This document shows positions 1-8,289 of a DNA stretch of 64,000 nt, one piece after another (the stretch's first letter is position 1; each line of letters opens with the position of its first letter). The position numbers and the translations under genes are program-made. Under the pieces are notes generated by a model. That model was not told the DNA's origin, searched no databases, and worked only from the letters and a program-made list of their open reading frames with translations. The stretch covers positions 5,295,477-5,359,476 of the forward strand of contig LR990730.1 in NCBI GenBank assembly GCA_905142475.1, given 5' to 3'. This stretch comes from Xanthomonas hydrangeae (GTDB taxonomy: Bacteria > Pseudomonadota > Gammaproteobacteria > Xanthomonadales > Xanthomonadaceae).

Positions 1-2135
1 AAGGCGCCGCTGCTGCCATTGAGCGTGATGCCCGCCGGCAGGGCGCCAGCGGTGACGGCGTAGGTATATGGCGCAATGCCGCCGGTTGCCGGAGTGAGCG
101 CGCCCGAATAGGCCTGGCCTGCAGTGCCTGCCGGCAAGCTGGTCGCCGGCAGGGTCACCGTCGCGCCGGCCACGGTCAGCGTGTAGGCACGGTTGCCGCT
201 GGTGGGGCTGCCGCCGCTATCGGTGGCGGTCGCGGTGAAGTTGAAGCTGCCGGTGGCGATGGGTGTGCCGGACAGCACGCCGGTAACGCTCAAGCTCAGC
301 CCGGCCGGCAACGCACCGGCCGTGACGGCGAAGGTGTACGGCGCGGTGCCTCCGCTGGCGCTCAGGTTCTGGCTGTAGGCGCTACCTGCGGTGGCCGCCG
401 GCAGCGAGGCCGGCCCGACCGTCACCACCACGTCGTCGTTGAGGATGGTGCCGGTGCCGGTGGCACGCGCAATGCCGGCGTTGCTGGCGCCGGACAGGCC
501 GACGCTGAAGGTCTCGTTGGCTTCGACCGCGGTGTCGCCATTGACGGTGATTGCCACGCCCTGCGCGGTGGTGCCCGGCGCGAAGGTCAGCGTGCCGGAA
601 CGCGCGACATAGTCGCTGCCGGCGGTGGCAGTGCCGTCGGCGGTGGCGTAATTGACCGACACGGTCTGACCGCTGGCCGCGCTCAGGCTCACCGTGAAAT
701 TGGCCGTGGTGGTGCCGCTGTTGCCTTCGTTGACGCTGATATCGTTGATCGACAGCGACGGCACTGCATCGTCGTTGACGATGGTACCCAGGCCCTGTGC
801 ATCGGCTACCGTCGCGCCGCTGACGTTGCTGACGTTGACGAAGAAGGTCTCGTTGGGTTCGCTGAGCGTGTCGCCGTTGACCAGCACGGTGAAGGTGGCG
901 CTGCTGCTGCCCGCGGGGATGGTCTGCCCGGACAGGCTGGAGGCGACGTAGTCCACGCCCGCAGTGGCGGTGCCATCGGCAGTGGCGATATCGAAACTGA
1001 CGCCGCCGGCGCCGGCCGGCTGGCTCAACGAGACAGTGAAGGTGGCATTGGTGGTGCCGGCATTGCCTTCGTTCACGGATACGTCGTTGATCGACAGCGA
1101 CGGCTGGTCGTCGTTAGCGATGGTGCCGGTGGCGCTGTTGGGCGACCCCACACTGTAGCCGCTGCCCGCAGCCAGGCTGATCACCACGGTCTCGTCCGCT
1201 TCGATGGTGGCATCGGCGGTGGGATTGATGGTGATGGTGCTGCTGGTCTGCCCGGCGGGGATCGTCAGCGGCGAACTCACGGCCGCGTAGTCGGTGCCCG
1301 AGGTCGCGCTACCGCCGACGCTGAAGGCGATCGACACCGCGCTCTGCGCGGCCTGGTCGAGCAAGACGGTGTAGATCAGGTTGGCCGCACCGTCCTCGGG
1401 CACGCTGGACGGCGATACCGTGATCGATACGGTCGGAAAGTCGTCGTTGACGATGGTGGCGGTGGCGCTGGACGGGCTGCCGATGGCATAGCCGCTGCCG
1501 CTGGCCACGCTGATCACCACCGTCTCATTGGCCTCCACCGTGGTGTCGGCGACCGGGGTGACGGCGAAGGTGGCCGTGGTGGCGTTGGCGGGCACTACCA
1601 CGCTGTTCGGCGCACCGGTGTAGTCGGTGCCGCTGGTGGCGGTGCCGCTGCGGCTGAGGTTCACCGTGGTCGCCGAACTGCTGGTCTGGCTCAGGGTCAC
1701 CGTGTAGGTGAACGACGCGCCGCTGTCCTCGTTGCGGCTGGCCGGGCTCACCGCGATGCTGGCAGTGCGCGATGGATTGACGGTGATGTTGAAGACGATC
1801 TGGTTGTTGTCTTCGTCCAGCAGATAGAACGAGTCCGATGTCGCGCCATCGCCGTTGTTGGTATAGGTCACCTGTTCGGTGCTGTCAGGATTCTGACCGG
1901 GAAGACTGTACGTGCCATGCGCAGGGGGCACGCCAGGATCGGTCATACCGATATTGGAAGGGCCGTCGCAGTCGCCGACTTCAAAGGACACAGAGCCACC
2001 TGAATTGACGGTAGCGCTTTTCGGCGTCGGGCAGTAGGCGGCCAGGGCAACCTGAGAGGTCGCCAATAGCAACAGCGCCAGCATCCAGCGCAACAGCGAG
2101 CGCACACCACCTGAGGCGGTCAAGTTCGTAGACAT
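1..2135 (-). CDS. Exported Calx-beta and Ig-like repeat protein (3' end outside window)
   Basis: The ATG at 2135 follows a GGGGGA ribosome site and opens a signal peptide (leucine-rich core, cleavage after ALA near residue 33). The frame stays open for about 711 codons to the left edge, so the protein is incomplete here. After a short N-terminal module it carries four tandem Calx-beta repeats of about 110 residues, each closing with an NDD motif and containing the GTDY or GVDY and EANETV-type signatures. At least two putative-Ig (He_PIG) repeats with GTAPYTF/ALPAGL signatures follow. Such proteins are secreted calcium-binding adhesins or surface fibres. The C-terminal anchor or transporter domain lies outside the window. 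It is transcribed divergently from the tail-collar genes, sharing an AT-rich intergenic region with them. Confidence 0.85.
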   Translation of the reverse strand, partial: MSTNLTASGGVRSLLRWMLALLLLATSQVALAAYCPTPKSATVNSGGSVSFEVGDCDGPSNIGMTDPGVPPAHGTYSLPGQNPDSTEQVTYTNNGDGATSDSFYLLDEDNNQIVFNITVNPSRTASIAVSPASRNEDSGASFTYTVTLSQTSSSATTVNLSRSGTATSGTDYTGAPNSVVVPANATTATFAVTPVADTTVEANETVVISVASGSGYAIGSPSSATATIVNDDFPTVSITVSPSSVPEDGAANLIYTVLLDQAAQSAVSIAFSVGGSATSGTDYAAVSSPLTIPAGQTSSTITINPTADATIEADETVVISLAAGSGYSVGSPNSATGTIANDDQPSLSINDVSVNEGNAGTTNATFTVSLSQPAGAGGVSFDIATADGTATAGVDYVASSLSGQTIPAGSSSATFTVLVNGDTLSEPNETFFVNVSNVSGATVADAQGLGTIVNDDAVPSLSINDISVNEGNSGTTTANFTVSLSAASGQTVSVNYATADGTATAGSDYVARSGTLTFAPGTTAQGVAITVNGDTAVEANETFSVGLSGASNAGIARATGTGTILNDDVVVTVGPASLPAATAGSAYSQNLSASGGTAPYTFAVTAGALPAGLSLSVTGVLSGTPIATGSFNFTATATDSGGSPTSGNRAYTLTVAGATVTLPATSLPAGTAGQAYSGALTPATGGIAPYTYAVTAGALPAGITLNGSSGA

Positions 2136-2274
2136 ATGTTTTTCCCCCAAAAAACACGCCACCCCAATGGCGTCGGCAACGGTCCTGGTGCCTCGGATCA
2201 GCGCAACCCAATGCCTGAATGGGCATACGATTGGACTGTGGAGCCATTTAAGCAGGAACTGACTGGCAGTTAAA

Positions 2275-2298
2275 GAATGAAAAATTAATACTTCATTC
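2275..2298. promoter_or_regulatory. AT-rich inverted repeat in divergent promoter region
   Basis: The half-sites GAATGAA (2275-2281) and TTCATTC (2292-2298) flank a 10-bp AT-rich spacer, in a 264-bp gap between the Calx-beta gene (start 2135) and the first tail-collar gene (start 2400). AT-rich DNA is rare in this GC-rich window, and a symmetric site between divergent genes is a typical place for a regulator. No regulator is identified, so the operator role is inference. Confidence 0.35.
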
Positions 2299-2399
2299 CA
2301 GTTCAAGACGCAGACGGCTTGTGCTGTGCAATCTCGGCAGGTATCAGTACGTCAGTCTCCGGCAATCGGTCGGCGGCGCACCTATGGAGGGAGAGCTGC

Positions 2400-2945
2400 A
2401 TGAGTGAGTTCTTCATCGGCCAGATCATGCTGACCGGTTTCGCATTCGCGCCGAAGTACTTTGCGCAGTGCAACGGGCAATTGCTGCCGATCAATCAGAA
2501 CCAGGCCCTGTTCAGTCTGCTCAGCACGCGCTTCGGCGGCGACGGCAGGACCACGTTCGGCTTGCCGGACATGCGTGGGCGCACCCCGATGGGCTATGGA
2601 CCGTCGGCGGATCCGAACTGGCAGCCGCCTGCCGCTCCCATGGGCCAGGCGGCAGGCGCGGAGACGGTGACGCTGGTGGCAGACAACCTGCCCCCGCACA
2701 GCCACCTGATGGATTGCAGCAGCGCCAACGGCGACAACCGCACACCGACAGGTCGTCTGTTCGCGAACAACAACGTCGCCTCGGGGACTGCGCACGCGTT
2801 ATACGCCGCGCCTGGCGCGATGGTGCCGCTATCCCAGTCAACGATCGCCAACAGCGGCGGCAGCCAGGCGCATCCGAACCTGCAGCCGTATACCACGATC
2901 AATTTCTGCATCGCGCTGTCCGGCATCTTCCCTTCGCGCAGTTAG
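2400..2945 (+). CDS. Phage tail collar domain protein (paralogue 1)
   Basis: This 181-residue protein starts at the ATG at 2400, preceded by GGAGGGAGAG. An in-frame upstream start at 2319 has no such site. The N-terminal half matches the tail-collar family (microcystin-dependent/MdpB-like proteins): GQIMLTGFAFAPK, CNGQLLPINQN, LFSLLSTRFGGDG, FGLPDMRGRTPMG. The C-terminal half is the His/Gly-rich NLPPHSH region ending in TTINFCIALSGIFP. It is the first of three tandem paralogues of nearly the same length. No other phage structural genes are nearby, so it is probably a stand-alone exported or fibre-like protein and not part of a prophage. The function is unknown. Confidence 0.88.
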   Translation: MSEFFIGQIMLTGFAFAPKYFAQCNGQLLPINQNQALFSLLSTRFGGDGRTTFGLPDMRGRTPMGYGPSADPNWQPPAAPMGQAAGAETVTLVADNLPPHSHLMDCSSANGDNRTPTGRLFANNNVASGTAHALYAAPGAMVPLSQSTIANSGGSQAHPNLQPYTTINFCIALSGIFPSRS

Positions 2946-3016
2946 GCGCCCTCGTATCCGGGGGCGCCGGCGCACGCAGCCTTGCGTACGACGCCCCATC
3001 GACCAGGAAGAATTTC

Positions 3017-3544
3017 ATGGGTACACCCTTCATTGGCGAAATCCGCATGTTCGGTTTTGGCCGCACACCTCAGGGTTGGCAGGCGTGCGACGGCTCGTTG
3101 CTGCAGATTTCCGAATACGAACCGTTGTACGTCCTGCTCGGCACTGTCTACGGTGGCAATGGCACCAGCACGTTCGGCGTGCCGGATCTGCGCGGCCGCC
3201 TGCCGATCCACCAGGGCCAGGGACCGGGCCTGAGCAACTACGTGCTCACCCAGCACGCCGGCACCGAGACGGTGACGTTGACGGACCTGCAGATGCCGGC
3301 GCACACGCACACCGCTCAGGCCACCACCACCGCAGCGACGGCGACCGCACCTGCGGGGTTATTGCCGGCGGCGGTCAACGGCAGCACGTTCTACGTGAGC
3401 GATGCGACCGGTGGCACCACCTTGGCGATGTCCACGCAGAGCACCTCGTTCGCCGGCGGCAACCAGCCGCACGACAACCTCATGCCGACACTGACGGTGC
3501 AGTACTGCATCGCCACCACGGGCATCTTTCCGCAGCAGGCCTGA
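3017..3544 (+). CDS. Phage tail collar domain protein (paralogue 2)
   Basis: This 175-residue paralogue of the preceding gene starts at the ATG at 3017 (MGTPFIGEIRMFGFGR), with GACCAGGAAG upstream. It has the same order of motifs: GWQACDGSLLQISEYEPL, YGGNGTSTFGVPDLRGRLP, then a DLQMPAHTHTAQ loop and the conserved ending LTVQYCIATTGIFPQ. It lies 71 bp after paralogue 1 and 58 bp before paralogue 3, so the three are probably co-transcribed. Sequence divergence between the three is much larger than their length difference, which suggests old duplications with separate roles or different partner specificity. Confidence 0.87.
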   Translation: MGTPFIGEIRMFGFGRTPQGWQACDGSLLQISEYEPLYVLLGTVYGGNGTSTFGVPDLRGRLPIHQGQGPGLSNYVLTQHAGTETVTLTDLQMPAHTHTAQATTTAATATAPAGLLPAAVNGSTFYVSDATGGTTLAMSTQSTSFAGGNQPHDNLMPTLTVQYCIATTGIFPQQA

Positions 3545-3602
3545 TCCCCGCGCCGCGCCGGTCAGGCCGCGGTATGCATCCGCTTCATCGGAGAATCTGT
3601 TC

Positions 3603-4139
3603 ATGACCGAACCCTATATCGGCGAAATCCAGCTGTTCGGCTTCGACTACAACCCCTACGGCTGGGCGTTCTGCAATGGCGCCACGCTGCCGATCGCGCA
3701 GAACACCACGCTGTATTCCCTGCTCGGCGTGGCCTATGGCGGCAACGGCAGCAGCACCTTCCAGTTACCGAACTTTTCCGCACGCGCCGGTTGCCAGCAG
3801 GGTGCGGGGCCGGGCCTGACCCCGCACACGCTGGGTAGCAACTTCGGCTCTGCGTCGGAAAGCCTGCTCAGCACGCAGATCCCGATGCACCAGCATGGCG
3901 TCAACATACTTTCGCAGCCGGACGTGACCAAGAAGACGGGCACGCCAGGCAACGGTGTGGCGCTGTCGTCGCTGAACGTCAACACCGAGCGTCCGTTCCT
4001 GGCGGTCGCGCCGGACAAGCAATTCTCCCCGACCATGCTGTTGCCTACCGGCAGCGGACAGGCGCACGAGAACCGCCAGCCCTATCTGGCCGTGAACTTC
4101 TGCATTGCGCTGCAGGGCGACTATCCGGCGTTCAACTGA
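3603..4139 (+). CDS. Phage tail collar domain protein (paralogue 3)
   Basis: This 178-residue protein is the third member of the tandem set (MTEPYIGEIQLFGFDYNPYG start, CNGATLPIAQNTTLYSLLG, YGGNGSSTFQLPNFSARAG). The middle variable region contains MHQHGVNILSQPD. The ending LAVNFCIALQGDYPAFN parallels those of its neighbours. The family name comes from phage short-tail-fibre collars, but bacterial triplets like this are found without tail genes. The following GNAT gene begins 36 bp downstream, so it probably belongs to the same transcript. Confidence 0.87.
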   Translation: MTEPYIGEIQLFGFDYNPYGWAFCNGATLPIAQNTTLYSLLGVAYGGNGSSTFQLPNFSARAGCQQGAGPGLTPHTLGSNFGSASESLLSTQIPMHQHGVNILSQPDVTKKTGTPGNGVALSSLNVNTERPFLAVAPDKQFSPTMLLPTGSGQAHENRQPYLAVNFCIALQGDYPAFN

Positions 4140-4175
4140 GCGCTGCCGTCACCCGGGCGCGTTGCAGAGGCGGCG

Positions 4176-4703
4176 ATGAGGATGCAGTCCTTAACGAGCG
4201 CTACCGCTATTCGGGGAGCATTAGACCTTGCGCTGCGCCCCGAGCAGCCAGCCGACATCACGTGGCTGCAGGCGCTTTATGCCAGCACCCGCAGCGACGA
4301 GCTGGCACCGGTACCGTGGCCGGAGGCGAGCAAACGCGCTTTTCTTCAGCAGCAGTTCGCGCTGCAGCGCGCGCACTACCAGCAACACTTTGAAGGCGGC
4401 GACTTTCTGATCGTCCAGGCCAAGGATCTGCATATCGGGCGCCTGTATCTGCACCGCGCTGCCACGCAACATACGCTGGTGGATATCAGCCTGCTGCCTG
4501 ACTGGCGCGGCCAGGGCATCGGCTCGCAACTGCTCGCCTACGCGCAGGCGATGGCGCGAGAGGCGGGATGCGGATTGTCACTGCACGTGCTGCACTCAAA
4601 CCCCGCCGCGCAGCGACTGTATGTCCGCCACGGTTTCGTCACGGGTATGAGCAGCCAGACGCATCTGCAGATGCACTGGCATTTTCCCGAGCACCGCAGT
4701 TGA
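4176..4703 (+). CDS. GNAT family N-acetyltransferase
   Basis: This 175-residue protein has a GNAT fold: an N-terminal LRPEQPADITWLQALYAST segment, then the acetyl-CoA pyrophosphate-binding loop DWRGQGIGSQLL (R/Q-x-x-G-x-G), and the terminal strand NPAAQRLYVRHGFV. The acceptor substrate cannot be told from the sequence. It sits at the end of the tail-collar cluster, 36 bp after paralogue 3, and converges on the DUF6916 gene with only 6 bp between stops. The position suggests modification of something made or exposed by this cluster, but that is inference. Confidence 0.85.
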   Translation: MRMQSLTSATAIRGALDLALRPEQPADITWLQALYASTRSDELAPVPWPEASKRAFLQQQFALQRAHYQQHFEGGDFLIVQAKDLHIGRLYLHRAATQHTLVDISLLPDWRGQGIGSQLLAYAQAMAREAGCGLSLHVLHSNPAAQRLYVRHGFVTGMSSQTHLQMHWHFPEHRS

Positions 4704-4709
4704 ACGCGC

Positions 4710-5009
4710 TCAGTTGAAAACGGCCTGATACAGAAAGCCATCGCGCTCGCGCGCCACCGGTACCAGGAAGATGCCGATCTCGCCCAGCCGCGTGTGACGT
4801 AACCGATAGGTCTGCTGTGGAAACAGAAATGCCGAGCTGTTGCGGAACAGCAGCGAAAACGGCGCGCGATGCACCGCATGCGTGGTGGGCAGCGCGCGCG
4901 CCTCGACCAGCACGAATGGAACCTCGCCTTCGTTCAATGCAGCCGAGAACGTGTCGTTGACGCTGCCTGCAAAGTGCTCCAGGGTCAGTAAGTCCATTTT
5001 TGTGCTCAT
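4710..5009 (-). CDS. DUF6916 family small protein
   Basis: This 99-residue protein opens MSTKMDLLTLEHFAGSVNDTF and contains FVLVEARALPTTHAVHRAPFSLLFR, then a GxxGIFLVPVARERDGFLYQAVF ending. This pattern matches a small uncharacterised family (recalled as DUF6916) that often accompanies tail-collar genes. No signal peptide or membrane segment is visible. It is convergent with the GNAT gene. Assignment to the family is from memory of its characteristic ending, and the molecular role is unknown. Confidence 0.7.
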   Translation of the reverse strand: MSTKMDLLTLEHFAGSVNDTFSAALNEGEVPFVLVEARALPTTHAVHRAPFSLLFRNSSAFLFPQQTYRLRHTRLGEIGIFLVPVARERDGFLYQAVFN

Positions 5010-5233
5010 GGTCGGCAGAAAATCCGATCATCCACATCGGGCATACCTGCCACAACAGCTGTGCGCTCGAACGCTGCATTGGGTCATGCATGAGACGGCT
5101 TGTTGCATTCGCATCGGCCGCAATCCGTCTGCTGCGGTACAGGCGTCATGCGACAATACTGCACGCGCCGGTTCGGTTATGTTCAGCCGTGTGACGGTTA
5201 CTCTATCGCGTTGGAATTCTGTTAAAGGCTTCG

Positions 5234-6028
5234 ATGACGGCGTCCGCATCTCCTGTCGTGCAGTTGTCCGGTGTCCGCATCGATCGCGGCGGTCGCACGA
5301 TCCTGCGCGACGTCTCGCTCGACGTGCCACGCGGCAGCATCACTGCCGTGCTCGGTCCTTCCGGCAGCGGCAAGTCCACCTTGCTGGCTGCGCTGACCGG
5401 CGAGCTGCGTCCGGTCGCCGGCACGGTCACCCTGTTCGGCGCAGAAATTCCGCGCGGCAGTCGTGCACTGCTGGAGATGCGCCGCAGTGTCGGTGTGCTG
5501 CTGCAGGGCAATGGCTTGCTGACCGACCTGAGCGTGGCCGACAACGTCGCGCTGCCGCTGCGCACGCATACCCGCCTGCCGGCAGCGGTGCTGCAACGGC
5601 TGGTGCAGATGAAGCTGCACGCAGTGGGCCTGCTGGCCGCCGCCGATGCCTGGCCGCGCGAATTGTCCGGTGGCATGGCGCGACGTGTGGCGCTGGCGCG
5701 GGCGCTGGCACTGGACCCGCCGCTGATGATCTACGACGAACCGCTGACCGGGCTGGACCCGATCGCTTCGGGCGTGATCATGAGCCTGATCCAGCGCCTC
5801 AACGACAGCCTTGGGCTGACCAGCATCATCGTCAGTCACCACGTGCACGAAACCCTGCCGATCAGCGACCAGGCGGTGGTCATCGCCAATGGCGGCATCG
5901 TGTTCGCCGGCACGCCCGAGCAATTGCAGGACAGCACCGACCCGCTGGTGCAGCAGTTCCTGCATGGCCAGCCGGATGGGCCGATCGCCTTCGATGCGGC
6001 GCCGCGGCGCGACCGGAGTGCCGCCTGA
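5234..6028 (+). CDS. mlaF: Phospholipid ABC transporter ATPase MlaF
   Basis: This 264-residue cytoplasmic ATPase belongs to the inner-membrane MlaFEDB complex that moves phospholipids between the membranes to keep the outer-membrane outer leaflet free of them. It shows Walker A GPSGSGKST, the signature LSGGMARRVA, Walker B LMIYDEPLTGLDP and the H-loop IIVSHHVHE. Length is close to E. coli MlaF (about 269). The ATG follows AAAGG. It is the first gene of mlaFEDCBA, and its stop overlaps the mlaE start (ATGA). A 224-bp gap precedes it, which should hold the operon promoter. No clear consensus was found there. Confidence 0.96.
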   Translation: MTASASPVVQLSGVRIDRGGRTILRDVSLDVPRGSITAVLGPSGSGKSTLLAALTGELRPVAGTVTLFGAEIPRGSRALLEMRRSVGVLLQGNGLLTDLSVADNVALPLRTHTRLPAAVLQRLVQMKLHAVGLLAAADAWPRELSGGMARRVALARALALDPPLMIYDEPLTGLDPIASGVIMSLIQRLNDSLGLTSIIVSHHVHETLPISDQAVVIANGGIVFAGTPEQLQDSTDPLVQQFLHGQPDGPIAFDAAPRRDRSAA

Positions 6029-6777
6029 TGGCCATGGTCGAGTCGATCCGCGCCTTCGGCCGCGCCGGGCTGTTCTCGCTGACCGTGCTGCGCGGCTCGG
6101 TGCCCACGCGCGACTTCATCGCCGAGCTGGTGCGCGAGATCTACAAGGTCGGCGCGCGCTCGCTGCCCATCATCGCCGTCGGCGGCGCCTTCGTCGGTCT
6201 GGTGCTGACCTTGCAGGGGTACCGCACGCTGACCACCTATGGCGCCTCCGACGCGCTGTCCACCTTGTTGGGCCTGTCGCTGTACCGCGAGCTGGCACCG
6301 GTGCTGACCGCACTGCTGTTCATTGGCCGCGCCGGCAGTTCGATCGCCGCCGAGCTGGGCCTGATGCGCGCGACCGACCAGATCAAGGCGCTGGAACTGA
6401 TGGCCATCGATCCGGTCGCCAAGGCGGTGGCGCCGCGCTTCTGGGCGGCGGTGCTGACGGTGCCGTTGCTGACCGGCGTGTTCTGTTCGCTGGCCATCAC
6501 CGGCGGCTACTTCGAGGCCGTACACGTGCTGGGCATCGACAACGGCACATTCTGGTCGGGGCTGAGCAACAGCGTGGACTTCTGGGACGACTTTGGCGTG
6601 GCAATGCTCAAATCGGCGATCTTCGGCGGCACCGCCGCACTGGTCGCCGCCTACGTGGGCTTCCATGCCGAGCCGACCATCGAAGGCACCTCGATCGCCA
6701 CCACCCGGGCGGTGGTAAACGCCTCGCTGCTGGTGCTGATGTTCAACTTCGTCCTTTCTGCAATGTTGTTTAGGTGA
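6028..6777 (+). CDS. mlaE: Phospholipid ABC transporter permease MlaE
   Basis: This 249-residue integral membrane protein is the permease dimer subunit of the Mla transporter. MlaE-family motifs are present: GGAFVGLVLTLQGY, the conserved ELAPVLTALLFIGRAGSSIAAELG stretch (the coupling region), and the E-x-M-x-T-like LMRATDQIKALELM. Several hydrophobic segments end in VLMFNFVLSAMLF. The start overlaps the mlaF stop by ATGA, implying translational coupling. The mlaD gene follows after 11 bp. Confidence 0.95.
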   Translation: MAMVESIRAFGRAGLFSLTVLRGSVPTRDFIAELVREIYKVGARSLPIIAVGGAFVGLVLTLQGYRTLTTYGASDALSTLLGLSLYRELAPVLTALLFIGRAGSSIAAELGLMRATDQIKALELMAIDPVAKAVAPRFWAAVLTVPLLTGVFCSLAITGGYFEAVHVLGIDNGTFWSGLSNSVDFWDDFGVAMLKSAIFGGTAALVAAYVGFHAEPTIEGTSIATTRAVVNASLLVLMFNFVLSAMLFR

Positions 6778-6788
6778 GTGGAATAACT

Positions 6789-7337
6789 ATGGCCATGCGT
6801 GGACCACGACTCGAATTCGCCGTCGGCGCCTTTCTGCTGCTGACCCTGGCCTCGCTGCTGGTGCTGGCGGTGGCCTCGACCAACCAGCGCTGGGGCTTCG
6901 GGTCCAGCCAGTACACGCTGACCGCGCGCTTCAGCCAGATCGGCCAGCTGCGTGCGCAGGCGCCGGTGAAGATCGGCGGCGTGACCATCGGCAAGGTGTC
7001 CGACATCAGCCTGGATCCGACCAAGTTCGACTCGGTGGTGACCTTGTCGCTGGACGACAAATACAAGGATCTTCCCGCCGATACCTCGGCCGGCATCTTC
7101 ACCAGCGGCCTGCTGGGCGAGAGCTATATCGGGCTGCAGCCGGGCGGCGACCCGGACACGCTCAAGCCGGGCGAAGAAATCGGCTTCACCCAACCGGCGG
7201 TGGATCTGCTGCAGCTGGTTGGCAAGTACATGTTCAGTGGTGGCGGTAGTGGTGGCAGCAATGCCCCGGCCGCCACCGATGGCCAGGCGCCCGCGCCTGC
7301 CCAGCCCGCTCCTCCCTCTACGGAACCTCACCAATGA
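6789..7337 (+). CDS. mlaD: Phospholipid transport substrate-binding protein MlaD (MCE domain)
   Basis: This 182-residue protein is anchored by one N-terminal membrane helix (FAVGAFLLLTLASLLVLAV) and followed by an MCE domain (YTLTARFSQIGQLRAQAPVKIGG, LLGESYIGLQPGGD). MlaD forms a hexameric ring that shuttles lipid between MlaE and periplasmic MlaC. The C-terminus is a Gly/Pro/Ala-rich tail. The ATG at 6789 is preferred. A GTG at 6774 overlapping the mlaE stop and an ATG at 6795 are alternatives. Its stop overlaps the mlaC start. Confidence 0.94.
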   Translation: MAMRGPRLEFAVGAFLLLTLASLLVLAVASTNQRWGFGSSQYTLTARFSQIGQLRAQAPVKIGGVTIGKVSDISLDPTKFDSVVTLSLDDKYKDLPADTSAGIFTSGLLGESYIGLQPGGDPDTLKPGEEIGFTQPAVDLLQLVGKYMFSGGGSGGSNAPAATDGQAPAPAQPAPPSTEPHQ

Positions 7338-7996
7338 AGACCACCCTGCTCTCCGCCGTCCTGGCCTCGACCCTGCTGGTGTGCGCACCGGCCACCGTGC
7401 TGGCACAGCCGGCCGCCGCCAGTGCGCCCGCGCAGGGCGCAGCGACCAAGACCGTCATCGACAGCAGCACCCGCATCCTGAGCACGCTGGATCAGCGCCG
7501 CGCCGAGTTCCGCAGCAACCCGGCTGCGCTGCGTCAGTACATCGACGGCGAATTGAACAAGGCCTTCGACCGCGACTACTCGGCCCGCCTGGTGCTGGGC
7601 GTCAACGGCCGTGGCGCCTCCGATGCGGACGTCAAGCTGTTTGCCGATGCGCTGGCCGACAACCTGATGCAGCGTTACGGCACCGCGTTGCTCAACTTCG
7701 AAGGCAAGCCGACCTTCCGCGCCAAGTCCGAGAGCGCGCTGCCGGGCAACCGCGGTGTCAAGGTCTCCACCGACCTGCTGCGCGCCGGCAACGACCCGAC
7801 CCCGGTCGATTACATGATGCGTAACGTCGGTGGCCAGTGGAAGATCTTCGACGTGATGATCGAAGGCATCTCCTACGTGCAGACCTTCAAGACCCAGTTC
7901 GACGGCCCGCTGCGCGAGAAGGGCATTGCCAAGGTCGCCGCAGAGCTGCGTAGCGGCAATCTGCAGGTTGGTCCGGCACCGGCCAATGGCAAGTAA
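7334..7996 (+). CDS. mlaC: Periplasmic phospholipid-binding protein MlaC
   Basis: This 220-residue exported protein of the Ttg2D/MlaC family carries lipid across the periplasm between the MlaA complex and MlaD. A signal peptide is clear (MKTTLLSAVLASTLLVCAPATVLA). Family features include FDRDYSARLVLG, the DYMMRNVGGQWKIFDVMIEGISYV block and TFKTQFDGPLREKG. Length agrees with E. coli MlaC (211). It overlaps mlaD by four bases and mlaB by eleven, consistent with tight coupling. Confidence 0.95.
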   Translation: MKTTLLSAVLASTLLVCAPATVLAQPAAASAPAQGAATKTVIDSSTRILSTLDQRRAEFRSNPAALRQYIDGELNKAFDRDYSARLVLGVNGRGASDADVKLFADALADNLMQRYGTALLNFEGKPTFRAKSESALPGNRGVKVSTDLLRAGNDPTPVDYMMRNVGGQWKIFDVMIEGISYVQTFKTQFDGPLREKGIAKVAAELRSGNLQVGPAPANGK

Positions 7997-8279
7997 CAGC
8001 TCCGTGCAACGCAACGGCGACACGCTGGCACTCACCGGCGTGCTCGACCGGGCGGCGGTCACTGCGGCCTGGCCGCAGGCGGTCGCGCAGCTGGATGGCA
8101 TCCGCACGCTTGACCTGTCCGGTGTACAACGCCTGGACAGTGCCGGCGTGGCGATGCTGGCCGAACTGGCTGCACGCGTGCGCAGCACTGGTACCGTTAC
8201 GGTGGTGGGTGAGGCGTCCGGTCTGGACGAATTGCGCGCCGCTTATCGCTTGTCCCCTACTTTCGATTTTCAGGCCTGA
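7986..8279 (+). CDS. mlaB: STAS domain protein MlaB
   Basis: This 97-residue cytoplasmic STAS-domain protein binds MlaF and is needed for assembly and activity of the MlaFEDB transporter. The STAS core is visible in LTGVLDRAAVTAAWPQ and LDLSGVQRLDSAGVAMLAEL. The ATG at 7986 lies inside the end of mlaC and gives exactly the E. coli MlaB length. The longer in-frame start at 7926 would add residues encoded within mlaC and is not favoured. The mlaA start follows 10 bp after its stop. Confidence 0.92.
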   Translation: MASNSSVQRNGDTLALTGVLDRAAVTAAWPQAVAQLDGIRTLDLSGVQRLDSAGVAMLAELAARVRSTGTVTVVGEASGLDELRAAYRLSPTFDFQA

Positions 8280-8289
8280 GCGCCACCCC

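Noticed and set aside
2400..4139. Prophage remnant
   Set aside because: Tail-collar domains are the only phage-like feature. No capsid, terminase, integrase or attachment site is nearby.
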